Shown one piece after another: positions 27,488 to 34,131 of a stretch of DNA of 34,131 nt (the stretch's first letter is position 1; each line of letters opens with the position of its first letter). A model generated the notes under the pieces. The model was not told the DNA's origin. It searched no databases and worked only from the letters and a program-made list of their open reading frames with translations. Both the position numbers and the translations under genes were made by a program. Source of the DNA: Burkholderiaceae bacterium (GTDB lineage Bacteria > Pseudomonadota > Gammaproteobacteria > Burkholderiales > Burkholderiaceae_C); contig JACSRS010000083.1 of assembly GCA_014879655.1 (NCBI GenBank), forward strand, positions 1-34,131, given 5' to 3'.

Positions 27488-28102
27488 ATGAATCCTAACG
27501 AAGCTGTTGCCCCGCGTCCCGCCATCGATGTGGCGGTCGTGATGCGGCGCGAGCGGGTTCAGGGCGCGATGAGCCGCTGGCAGACCTGGCGCTGGGTGCT
27601 GGCCGATGTCGTGATGCACGAGCCGGGTTTCGGCGACCAGCCACGCCGGCTGTACCAGGACGAGAACGAAGAGCGCTGGTTGCACCCGGCGATGACGGTG
27701 GAACTGTTCAAGGACGACGCCGAGGGCTACATGCTGAACGCCACCACGCCGGCGCCGTGCTGGTTCGTGCTGTGGCGCATGGAAGAGGCGGCCACGCTGG
27801 TCGAGGAGCCGATCGCGCGGCCGTTGACGGTGTCGCTGAGCTATCACGATGCCGGGCGCTGGCTGGACGCACAGGAGACTGTCGAGCAGGTGCCGGCGCC
27901 GCAGGACGTCATCGACTGGATGCGCGGCTTTGCCGAGCAGCACTACACGGCCGAGCCCAAGCGGCGCCAGCGGCCCCAGAGCTTTCGCGGCCTGCAGGAC
28001 CGTTTTGGCAATCCGGCTCGGATCAGCACCGAGAAGAAGTTCGGTGGTGGTGGCGGTGGTGGCGCAGGTCCGGCCGAAGGTGCCAAAGGCGGTGCGGCGT
28101 GA
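27488..28102 (+). CDS. DUF3305 protein, formate dehydrogenase accessory cluster
   Basis: This is a 204-residue soluble protein of the DUF3305 type. The core (~12-165) includes VVMRRERVQGAMSRWQTWRWVLADVV, AMTVELFKDDAEGYMLN and PAPCWFVLWRME. The C-terminus (~170-204) is basic then glycine-rich (KKFGGGGGGGAG) and likely disordered. No enzymatic motif is visible. The family is commonly found beside genes for periplasmic formate dehydrogenases and is thought to help their assembly, but its role is unproven. The start at 27488 is the ATG giving MNPNEAVAPRP. The stop overlaps the GTG start of the next gene, giving a tight four-gene coupling with the DUF3306, Fe-S and TorD-like genes. Confidence 0.85.
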   Translation: MNPNEAVAPRPAIDVAVVMRRERVQGAMSRWQTWRWVLADVVMHEPGFGDQPRRLYQDENEERWLHPAMTVELFKDDAEGYMLNATTPAPCWFVLWRMEEAATLVEEPIARPLTVSLSYHDAGRWLDAQETVEQVPAPQDVIDWMRGFAEQHYTAEPKRRQRPQSFRGLQDRFGNPARISTEKKFGGGGGGGAGPAEGAKGGAA

Positions 28103-28803
28103 GTGACGGCTTCTTGGGCCGCTGGTCGCGCCGCAAGCTCGATCAGAACGCGCCAGCGGCGCGGGCCGAACCTGCGCCGCCAGCCGGCAAGCTGCCGCCG
28201 CTTGACCGGGCCGCCACGGCAACGGGCCCTGCCGATGCGCCGGTTGCCGCGAATGCGCCTGCATCAACGGCGCCCGTGTCAGGCGCTTCACCCGGGTCAT
28301 CCGGAGAGGGCAACCGCGCCGAGGCGCCGCCGCTGCCCACCCTGGACGACGTGCGCCAGCTGACCACCAGTTCCGACTTCCAGCCCTTCATGGCCCGGGG
28401 CGTCTCGCCCGAGGTACGCAATGCCGCGGTGAAGAAACTGTTCACCGACCCGCACTACAACGTGATGGACGGGCTGGACATCTACATCGACGACTACACA
28501 AAATCCGACCCCATCCCGCCGGCCATGCTGCGCCAGATGTCCAGCGCCTGGGCGCTGGGGCTTTTTGACGACGACGAGAAGAAAGCCGCAGAAAATTCCC
28601 CGGCTGCCGCTGGTGATCCGTCAGAAGCCGAGCCGGGTGGTGAAACGGCGCCGGCCGCCGCAGCCACCGAATCCCCTGTCCCGCCGGCGCTTGCCGGTGA
28701 AGCGGACGCCCCTACCGAGCCCCCCGAACATGCCCACACTGATCTGCGACTGCAACCAGACGATGCCGCTCAACGCGAAAGCGCTGGGTCAGGCGCTGCG
28801 TGA
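28099..28803 (+). CDS. DUF3306 protein, formate dehydrogenase accessory cluster
   Basis: This 234-residue protein opens with the typical DUF3306 signature MSDGFLGRWSRRKLD. After an Ala/Pro-rich linker comes the conserved core LPTLDDVRQLTTSSDFQPFM, VRNAAVKKLFTDPHYNVMDGLDIYIDDY and MLRQMSSAWALGLF (~85-160). The tail is acidic and Ala/Pro-rich. The GTG start overlaps the DUF3305 stop (GTGA). Its last 25 codons overlap the start of the following Fe-S gene in another frame. Its function is unknown; it travels with formate dehydrogenase assembly genes. Confidence 0.85.
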   Translation: MSDGFLGRWSRRKLDQNAPAARAEPAPPAGKLPPLDRAATATGPADAPVAANAPASTAPVSGASPGSSGEGNRAEAPPLPTLDDVRQLTTSSDFQPFMARGVSPEVRNAAVKKLFTDPHYNVMDGLDIYIDDYTKSDPIPPAMLRQMSSAWALGLFDDDEKKAAENSPAAAGDPSEAEPGGETAPAAAATESPVPPALAGEADAPTEPPEHAHTDLRLQPDDAAQRESAGSGAA

Positions 28804-30832
28804 AGACCTGACGCTGCATTCCACCTTGTGCCGGCGCGAAGCCGGTGCGTTCCAGCAGGCGGTGAAAACCGGAGACGAGGTGGTGGTTGCCTGCACGCAG
28901 GAGCAGCGCCTGTTTGCCGAACTGGGCGAGCAGACGGTCGGCGCCACGTCACCGATCCGCTTCGTCAACATCCGCGAGACCGGTGGCTGGAGCCGCGATG
29001 CTGCCAAGGCCGGCCCGAAGATCGCCGCGCTGCTGGCGGCCGCGCACCTGCCCGACCCCGACCCCGTCCCCACGGTCACCTTCAGGAGTGCCGGGCGGCT
29101 GCTGATCATCGGCCCGCTCGACGCAGCCGAGCGGGCGGCGGCGCTGCTGTCGGACGTGCTGGACGTGACGCTTTTTGCGCAGGGGCCGGGCAGCGCCGGT
29201 GGCGCGCAGGCGCGCCAGTTCCCGGTGCTGGGCGGCCGCATCACGGCGCTGTCGGGCTGGCTGGGCGCTTTCGATCTGACCTGGGAGGCGAACAACCCGA
29301 TCGACCTGGACCTGTGCACCCGCTGCAACGCTTGCGTGGCCGCATGCCCGGAAAACGCCATCGGGCTGGACTACCAGATCGACCTGAACGCCTGCCAGTC
29401 GCACCGTGCCTGCGTGAAGGCCTGCCAGGTGGCCGGCGCCATCGATTTCGGCCGGGATCCGGCCGCGCAGTCGGAGAGTTTCGATCTGGTGCTTGACCTG
29501 CGGCCCGCAGCGAGCACACCGACCTTCAACCAGCATGCGCTGCCGCAGGGGTATTTCCGCTGGAACGGCCAGGATCTGCCGACGCTGCTGAAGCTGCGCG
29601 ATCTGGTCGGTGAATTCGAGAAGCCGAAGTTCTTCAACTACAAGCCCGGCATCTGCGCGCACAGCCGCAACATGACGGTGGGCTGCAACGCCTGCGTTGA
29701 CATCTGTTCGGCCGAGGCCATCACGAGCGAGCGCAAGCAGCAGCAGATCAGGGTCAACCCGAATCTTTGTGTCGGCTGCGGTGCCTGCACCACGGTCTGC
29801 CCCACCGGCGCGCTGACCTATGCCTACCCGCCGGCCAGCCATCAGGGCGCGAAACTGCGCACGCTGCTGTCCACCTATGCGGCCGCGGGCGGCAAGGATG
29901 CGGTGCTGTTGCTGCACAGCCAGGACAAGGGCCGGGCGCTGGTCGAGGAACTCGGCCGCGCAGCGATGCTGAAGGTGGCGCAGGGCGTGCCGGCCAACGT
30001 GATACCGGTGTCGCTGTGGCACGCGGCCAGCCTGGGGCTGGATGTCTGGCTCAGCGCGGTGGCCTTCGGCGCCAGCCAGATCGTGGTGCTCACCACGGAT
30101 GAAGAAGCGCCGCAGTACCTGGAAGGCCTGCAGGCGCAGATGGACGTGGCGCAGACCCTTCTGAACGGCCTGGGCTACACCGGCAGTCACCTGCAACTGC
30201 TGCGGGCCCGCACGCCGACCGACCTGGACGCCAGCCTGCAGGCGCTGCGGGCCACGCGCCAGAAGACCCCGGCGGTGGCCGCGCGATTTGCCGTGGCGCA
30301 GGAAAAGCGCACCACGCTGGACCTCGCGCTCGACCATCTGATCGAACATGCACCGCTGGCGGCCGATGCGCGGCCAGACGCCATCGCTTTGCCGGCGGGC
30401 GCTTCGCCGCTGGGTTCGGTGCAGGTCGACAAGGACAAGTGCACGCTGTGCCTGAGCTGCGTCAGCGCCTGCCCGGCCAGCGCGCTGCAGGACAACCCTG
30501 AACTGCCGCAGCTGCGCTTCATCGAGAAAAATTGTGTGCAGTGCGGCCTTTGTGTCAGCACCTGCCCGGAAGACGCGCTGCAGCTGGTGCCGCGCCTGCT
30601 GGCGACGCCCGAGCGCAAGAGTGCCCGTGTGCTCAATCAGACCCAGCCTTATGTCTGCGTGCGCTGCGGCAAGCCGTTTGGCACGCTCAAGGCCATCGAG
30701 GCCATGCTGGGCAAGCTGGGCGGTCATGCGATGTTCCAGGGCGCGGCGCTGGAGCGGCTGAAGATGTGCGGCGACTGCCGCGTGATCGACATCTATTCCT
30801 CTGACAACGAAATCCGGATCACCGACCTATGA
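28730..30832 (+). CDS. multi-cluster 4Fe-4S protein, formate dehydrogenase accessory cluster
   Basis: This 700-residue soluble protein is rich in ferredoxin-type motifs: Cys196/199/202/206 (CTRCNACVAACP), a related CQSHRACVKAC at ~222, GCNACVDICSAEAI (~320), Cys347 onward (CVGCGACTTVCPTGAL), Cys571 onward (CTLCLSCVSACPASAL) and Cys602 onward (CVQCGLCVSTCPEDAL). Near the C-terminus CVRC (643-646) and CGDC (680-683) look like a zinc-ribbon or rubredoxin-like site. The region between (~365-560) resembles the hydrogen-sulfide/heterodisulfide reductase-delta type domain found in this family. It probably carries electrons or helps assemble a formate dehydrogenase. The ATG at 28730 has no strong ribosome site and lies inside the end of the DUF3306 gene, so coupling is expected. 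Confidence 0.85.
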   Translation: MPTLICDCNQTMPLNAKALGQALREDLTLHSTLCRREAGAFQQAVKTGDEVVVACTQEQRLFAELGEQTVGATSPIRFVNIRETGGWSRDAAKAGPKIAALLAAAHLPDPDPVPTVTFRSAGRLLIIGPLDAAERAAALLSDVLDVTLFAQGPGSAGGAQARQFPVLGGRITALSGWLGAFDLTWEANNPIDLDLCTRCNACVAACPENAIGLDYQIDLNACQSHRACVKACQVAGAIDFGRDPAAQSESFDLVLDLRPAASTPTFNQHALPQGYFRWNGQDLPTLLKLRDLVGEFEKPKFFNYKPGICAHSRNMTVGCNACVDICSAEAITSERKQQQIRVNPNLCVGCGACTTVCPTGALTYAYPPASHQGAKLRTLLSTYAAAGGKDAVLLLHSQDKGRALVEELGRAAMLKVAQGVPANVIPVSLWHAASLGLDVWLSAVAFGASQIVVLTTDEEAPQYLEGLQAQMDVAQTLLNGLGYTGSHLQLLRARTPTDLDASLQALRATRQKTPAVAARFAVAQEKRTTLDLALDHLIEHAPLAADARPDAIALPAGASPLGSVQVDKDKCTLCLSCVSACPASALQDNPELPQLRFIEKNCVQCGLCVSTCPEDALQLVPRLLATPERKSARVLNQTQPYVCVRCGKPFGTLKAIEAMLGKLGGHAMFQGAALERLKMCGDCRVIDIYSSDNEIRITDL

Positions 30833-31449
30833 GCCCCACCGATGCACCGTCGTCGTCCGCGCTGGACGAAGAAACCGCCCGCGCCGAGGTCTATGGCCTG
30901 CTGGCCGCGCTGACCTATGCGCCGCCGACGCCCGAGCTGCTGTCGCAACTGCGGGTGGCTGCGACCGAAGCGCCTGCAGCCGGCGGTTTTCTGGAAGAAC
31001 CCTGGCGTGAACTGGTGGCGCAGACCCGCGCGATGACCGACGAGGCCATCGCCGCCGAGTACGACAGCCTGTTCGGCGGTGTCGGCAAACCCGAGGTCTA
31101 CCTGTATGGCTCACACTACCTGAGCGGTTTCCTGAATGAAAAGCCGCTGGTGGCGCTGCGGCACGATCTGGCTGAACTTGGCCTGGCGCGCGACGAATCG
31201 ATGCCCGAAACCGAGGATCACATCGCCTGCCTGTGCGAGGTGATGCGCTACCTGATCGCCGGTGACGATGTGGCGGTGGCCAACCTGACGCGCCAGCGCG
31301 CCTTCTACGCCGCGCATCTGCAGCCCTGGGTCAACCCGCTGTGTGACGCACTGGCCGGGCACCCGCGGGCGCGCTTCTATGCGGCGCTGGCCGGCTTCCT
31401 GCGGGCGTTTGCCAGTGTCGAGGCGCAGGGTTTCGACATGCTGGACTGA
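30829..31449 (+). CDS. TorD-family molybdoenzyme chaperone
   Basis: This is a 206-residue helical cytoplasmic chaperone of the TorD/DmsD type, which holds a molybdoenzyme precursor until its cofactor is inserted. Typical features are RAEVYGLLAALTYAPP (~20-35), AAEYDSLFGGVGKPEVYLYGSHYLSG (~66-90), KPLVALRHDLAELGLAR and TEDHIACLCEVMRYLI (~128-143). The start overlaps the previous stop (ATGA). In relatives this gene is followed by a formate dehydrogenase catalytic subunit; here the operon ends at a terminator-like hairpin and the next gene is convergent. Confidence 0.88.
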   Translation: MSPTDAPSSSALDEETARAEVYGLLAALTYAPPTPELLSQLRVAATEAPAAGGFLEEPWRELVAQTRAMTDEAIAAEYDSLFGGVGKPEVYLYGSHYLSGFLNEKPLVALRHDLAELGLARDESMPETEDHIACLCEVMRYLIAGDDVAVANLTRQRAFYAAHLQPWVNPLCDALAGHPRARFYAALAGFLRAFASVEAQGFDMLD

Positions 31450-31504
31450 GACGCGCCATTGACGCGGTGGGGCCGGTCATGCCGGCGCGGCGAAAGCGGC
31501 TGAA

Positions 31505-31532
31505 CCGGCCGGGGACCCCCTGGCCTGTTTTT
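31505..31532 (+). terminator. likely intrinsic terminator after the torD-like gene
   Basis: CCGGCCGGGG-A-CCCCCTGGCC forms a GC-rich stem, with one bulged base, followed by TGTTTTTC. It lies about 55 bp after the TorD-like stop. The sequence is the GC-rich head of repeat copy E and nearly the same as the head of copy D. Confidence 0.55.
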
Positions 31533-31590
31533 CAGCAGATTTTCAGTGTTTTTGGCATCAACCCAGCATCAGATGGTGCTCTGATGCTAT
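31505..31590 (+). repeat. dispersed repeat copy E
   Basis: CCGGCCGGGGACCCCCTGGCC, T-rich middle, CCCAGCATCAGATGGTGCTC and GATGCTAT follow the order and spacing of copies B and D. The right end overlaps the stop codon of the convergent histidine kinase gene (31587-31589). Confidence 0.65.
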
Positions 31591-33656
31591 CTATCGGGGA
31601 TTGGCCGGCCGTTGTTGGTGGAGGCGCTGCTCTCCACCGGCGCCTGGGGCTCGGTGGTCAGGTGCACCTCAAAGATCGCGCCGCGGCCGTCTGAACGGTT
31701 GCCGGCGGTGAGTGTGCCGCCATAGCGCTCGACCAGCCCCCGACTGATCCACAGGCCCAGACCGTTGCCGTCGTTGCGGGTGGTGAAAAACGGCCGGAAC
31801 AGCCGCTCCAGCGTCTGTGGCGCCAGGCCCGCGCCGGTATCGGCGACGGCCAGCGCGACGCCAGGCGCCCCGTCGCCGGACTGCCAGTCCCGCGTCTGCA
31901 GGCTGAGCGTGCCGCCTTCGGGCATGGCCTGGATCGCGTTGACCAGCAGGTTGATGATGACCTGCTGCAGTTCCTGCCGGTTCACGCCTGCCCGGTTGCG
32001 CGCCTGCAGGTCGCGCGTCACTTCGATGCGGGTGTGCGCCAGCAGGTGGCCCACCAGCACCAGCGAATCTTCCAGCACCCGGTTCACGTCCAGCGTCTCG
32101 ACGTAGCCGGCAAACTCGGTCGGCCGCGCATATTGCAGCAGCTGCGTGACGATCAGGCGCATGCGCTCGACCTGCTCGTCCACCAGCTTGAGCTCGGTCG
32201 ACACGGGCGCGGCCTGGTCACCCAGGGTTTCGCGCATCAGGTCCAGGTTGCCCTGGATCACCGCAATCGGGTTGTTGATCTCATGCGCCACGCTGGCGGT
32301 GAGCTGGCCGATCGCTGCCAGCTTTTCCGACTTCACCAGCTGCTGCTGGGCTTGCACCAGCGAGGCGTTGCTGCGCGCCAGCTCGGCGGTGCGTTCGGCC
32401 ACCTTGCCGTCGAGCTCGACGGCCCAGCGCTCCAGCGCCCGGGTTTTCTCGCCGATCACGTCCAGCAGCTGGTCCAGGTGATTGGCCAGCGCGCCCAGTT
32501 CATCCTGCGCCGCGACCGGGCCCACGCGCGCAGCACCGTCGCCGTCTTCGATGCGCTGCATGGTCTGGTTCATCTGCTCCACCGGCCGGAAGATGCTGCG
32601 CGCCCAGCGCAGCGAGAACCAGGCGGCCAGCGCCATCACGCCCAGAAAGATCGCGCCGATCACGCCCAGCATGCCGTACTTGACGGCGCGAAACGGTTTT
32701 TCCAGAAAACCCACATAGAGCATGCCCACGCGCCGCCCGGTGGCGTCCAGCAGCGGTTCATAGGCCGACACGTACCAGTCGCTGACCACGAAGGCGCGGT
32801 CCAGCCAGGTGTCGCCGCGTTTCAGCACCGCATCGCTGACGGCCCGCGAGACGCGGGTGCCAACGGCGCGCTGGTCCTTGAACAGCCGCACGTTGGTGGT
32901 GATGCGCACGTCATCCATGAACAGGGTGGCCGTACCCTGACTGTCCAGCGGCAGCGAGCCGTCGGGGTAGACGATGCGGTTGATGTGGTCGATGAAAGGC
33001 AGGTTGTGGTTGAGCAGCACGCCGCCATGCAGCATGGCGATGGTGCGGCCGCTGTCGTCGGTGACGGCCGCACTGGCGCGCATCACCATGGCGCGGTTTT
33101 CGACCTTGCGGTCGCTGGGCGCGGCGTTGAGCGTGGGCACGATGGGCACCTGCAGGCGTGCCAGCAAGTGCGGCGCGAGCCGGGTCAGCTGCGCTTCGTC
33201 CAGCACCGCGAGCTGCGCGGCGCGCTCCCCGGCGGGTTCGGCCATCGCATGGGCGGTGCGTGCGGCGTCGTCGGCAGCGGAAGTTGTGACGGTGAGATAG
33301 TCCAGCCCCAGTCGTTCGCGAGCGGCCAGCAGCAGGCGGTTGACGGTTGCCGCATCGCCGCCCTGCAGGGCCTTGAGCAACGCGTGGGACTCCGCGACAG
33401 CGCTCGTGCCACTGCCCACTTCGGCCAGCACCTGGTCGAAGTAGCCCCGCGCGACTGCCAGGTCGCTGCGCACCTTGGTGATCAAGAGGCGGTCGTAGGC
33501 GGCGTTGCCCCAGACCAACAGCACCGCGGCCAGCAGCGGCAGCACCACCAGCAGCGGCGCCAGCGCCATGGCCAGCAACTTGTTGCGCACCGAGCGCTGG
33601 ATCCACAACGACGCGCCCCGGCGCGGCGGCCGGAGCGCGCTCACGGGCTGGCCCAC
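31587..33656 (-). CDS. cache-domain sensor histidine kinase (NtrB-type output)
   Basis: This is a 689-residue membrane sensor kinase. A first helix (~28-50; LLAMALAPLLVVLPLLAAVLLV) precedes a long periplasmic cache-like sensor (~55-320; YEPLLDATGRRVGMLYVGFLEKPF near its end) and a second helix (~330-350; MLGVIGAIFLGVMALAAWF). HAMP (~355-410), a coiled-coil (~415-455; ERWAVELDGKVAERTAELAR), the H-box QLTASVAHEINNPIAVIQGN (~465) and the ATPase domain (INLLVNAIQAMPEGG, ADTGAGLAP, NGLGLWISRG) follow. Starting at the GTG at 33656 it overlaps the response regulator gene by 16 bp; the GTG at 33644, overlapping that stop as GTGA, may be the true start. The stop codon lies in repeat copy E. The ligand is unknown. 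Confidence 0.9.
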   Translation of the reverse strand: MGQPVSALRPPRRGASLWIQRSVRNKLLAMALAPLLVVLPLLAAVLLVWGNAAYDRLLITKVRSDLAVARGYFDQVLAEVGSGTSAVAESHALLKALQGGDAATVNRLLLAARERLGLDYLTVTTSAADDAARTAHAMAEPAGERAAQLAVLDEAQLTRLAPHLLARLQVPIVPTLNAAPSDRKVENRAMVMRASAAVTDDSGRTIAMLHGGVLLNHNLPFIDHINRIVYPDGSLPLDSQGTATLFMDDVRITTNVRLFKDQRAVGTRVSRAVSDAVLKRGDTWLDRAFVVSDWYVSAYEPLLDATGRRVGMLYVGFLEKPFRAVKYGMLGVIGAIFLGVMALAAWFSLRWARSIFRPVEQMNQTMQRIEDGDGAARVGPVAAQDELGALANHLDQLLDVIGEKTRALERWAVELDGKVAERTAELARSNASLVQAQQQLVKSEKLAAIGQLTASVAHEINNPIAVIQGNLDLMRETLGDQAAPVSTELKLVDEQVERMRLIVTQLLQYARPTEFAGYVETLDVNRVLEDSLVLVGHLLAHTRIEVTRDLQARNRAGVNRQELQQVIINLLVNAIQAMPEGGTLSLQTRDWQSGDGAPGVALAVADTGAGLAPQTLERLFRPFFTTRNDGNGLGLWISRGLVERYGGTLTAGNRSDGRGAIFEVHLTTEPQAPVESSASTNNGRPIPDR

Positions 33657-34131
33657 TCGGCGCAGCGGCGCTCCAGCGTGCGCCGCGAGACGCCCAGCAG
33701 TTGCGCGGCGCGCGTCTTGTCACCCTGCACCGAATCGAGTACGGCCTGGATGTGCAGTTTCTCGCGCGTCTGCAGGTCGGTGGCCGCTGCGGCTGCGCTG
33801 TCGGGGTGATCGCGGACGTCGGCCGACGGGCCACCGGAGGGTCTGGCGTACAGCGCCGAAACGTTCAGCGCGCCCAGAATCAGCGAGCGTTCGACCAGGT
33901 TGCGCAACTCGCGCACATTGCCCGGCCAGTCGTACTGCTTCAGGAAGGCCATCTCGGTGTCGCTGACGGCCAGCGGCTCCACCCCCAGCAGCGGGGTCAG
34001 CTGGTCGATGAAGTGGTGCACCAGGCCGGGAATGTCCTCCTTGTGGTCGCGCAGTGGGGGCAGCGTGATCTCGACCACCTGCAGCCGGTAGTACAGATCC
34101 TTGCGAAAGCGCCCCTGCGCCACCTCCTGCG
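33641..34131 (-). CDS. NtrC-type sigma54-dependent response regulator, C-terminal part
   Basis: The minus strand enters from the window edge with QEVAQGRFRKDLYYRLQVVEI, the end of the sigma54-interacting AAA+ domain, followed by LPPLRDHKEDIPGLVHHFI and the arginine-finger/sensor II region YDWPGNVRELRNLVERSL. A Fis-type helix-turn-helix (HIQAVLDSVQGDKTRAAQLLGVSRRTLERRC) ends the protein. The receiver domain and most of the AAA+ core lie outside the window. It is immediately upstream of, and overlaps, the histidine kinase gene, so they form one two-component system activating sigma54 promoters. I saw no good sigma54 promoter in the window, so the target is not identified. Confidence 0.92.
   Translation of the reverse strand, partial: QEVAQGRFRKDLYYRLQVVEITLPPLRDHKEDIPGLVHHFIDQLTPLLGVEPLAVSDTEMAFLKQYDWPGNVRELRNLVERSLILGALNVSALYARPSGGPSADVRDHPDSAAAAATDLQTREKLHIQAVLDSVQGDKTRAAQLLGVSRRTLERRCAEWASP

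Noticed and set aside
28949-30727. 592-codon minus-strand open frame opposite the Fe-S protein
   Set aside because: The plus strand has six ordered ferredoxin motifs; the antisense frame is a high-GC shadow.

Overview
The window comes from a high-GC betaproteobacterium, most likely Burkholderiales and probably Comamonadaceae. The signs are the box benzoate pathway with a BoxR-type regulator, an Fds-type formate dehydrogenase, the DUF3305/DUF3306/Fe-S/TorD accessory set, and a family of short dispersed repeats ending in GCTATTGAA-like sequence. This placement is inferred from gene content; no rRNA or tRNA gene is visible.

Layout. 1-275: N-terminus of a SulP anion transporter (minus, cut by the window edge). 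394-2106: a 7TM sensor with a degenerate GGDEF domain. 2111-5393: metG and the Fe-S carrier apbC/mrp, divergent. 5394-5735: non-coding, with two inverted copies of the dispersed repeat. 5736-13329: aerobic benzoyl-CoA (box) pathway, with bclA divergent from boxR, boxC, boxB and boxA. 13394-18078: NAD-dependent formate dehydrogenase made of a fused FdsG-FdsB protein and FdsA. 18152-21799: three minus-strand genes (alpha/beta hydrolase, small P-loop kinase-like protein, cyanophycin-synthetase-like ATP-grasp ligase with an apparently dead Mur-like domain). 22085-23551: Crp/Fnr regulator divergent from a DUF4395 membrane protein. 23723-27276: OmpR-type two-component system followed by a Do/DegP protease (minus). 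27488-31449: four translationally coupled genes of formate dehydrogenase accessory type. 31587-34131: cache-domain histidine kinase and an NtrC-type regulator (minus, cut by the window edge).

How the genes work together. BclA activates benzoate to benzoyl-CoA, BoxA/BoxB epoxidise the ring, and BoxC opens it, releasing formate. The formate dehydrogenase genes start 64 bp after boxA on the same strand, so the released formate is probably oxidised to CO2 with recovery of NADH. BoxR probably silences both divergent units through TGCA-containing operators; both promoters have near-consensus -35/-10 elements with exact 17-bp spacing and share two 9-mers. The usual next enzyme, BoxD, is not in the window.

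Main points for a second look: the benzoate-formate gene coupling; a dispersed repeat read through in frame as the linker of the FdsG-FdsB fusion; the ATP-grasp/P-loop/hydrolase group with no assigned role; paired CTTA direct repeats that tie the OmpR-type regulator to degP; and a formate dehydrogenase accessory operon with no catalytic subunit beside it.
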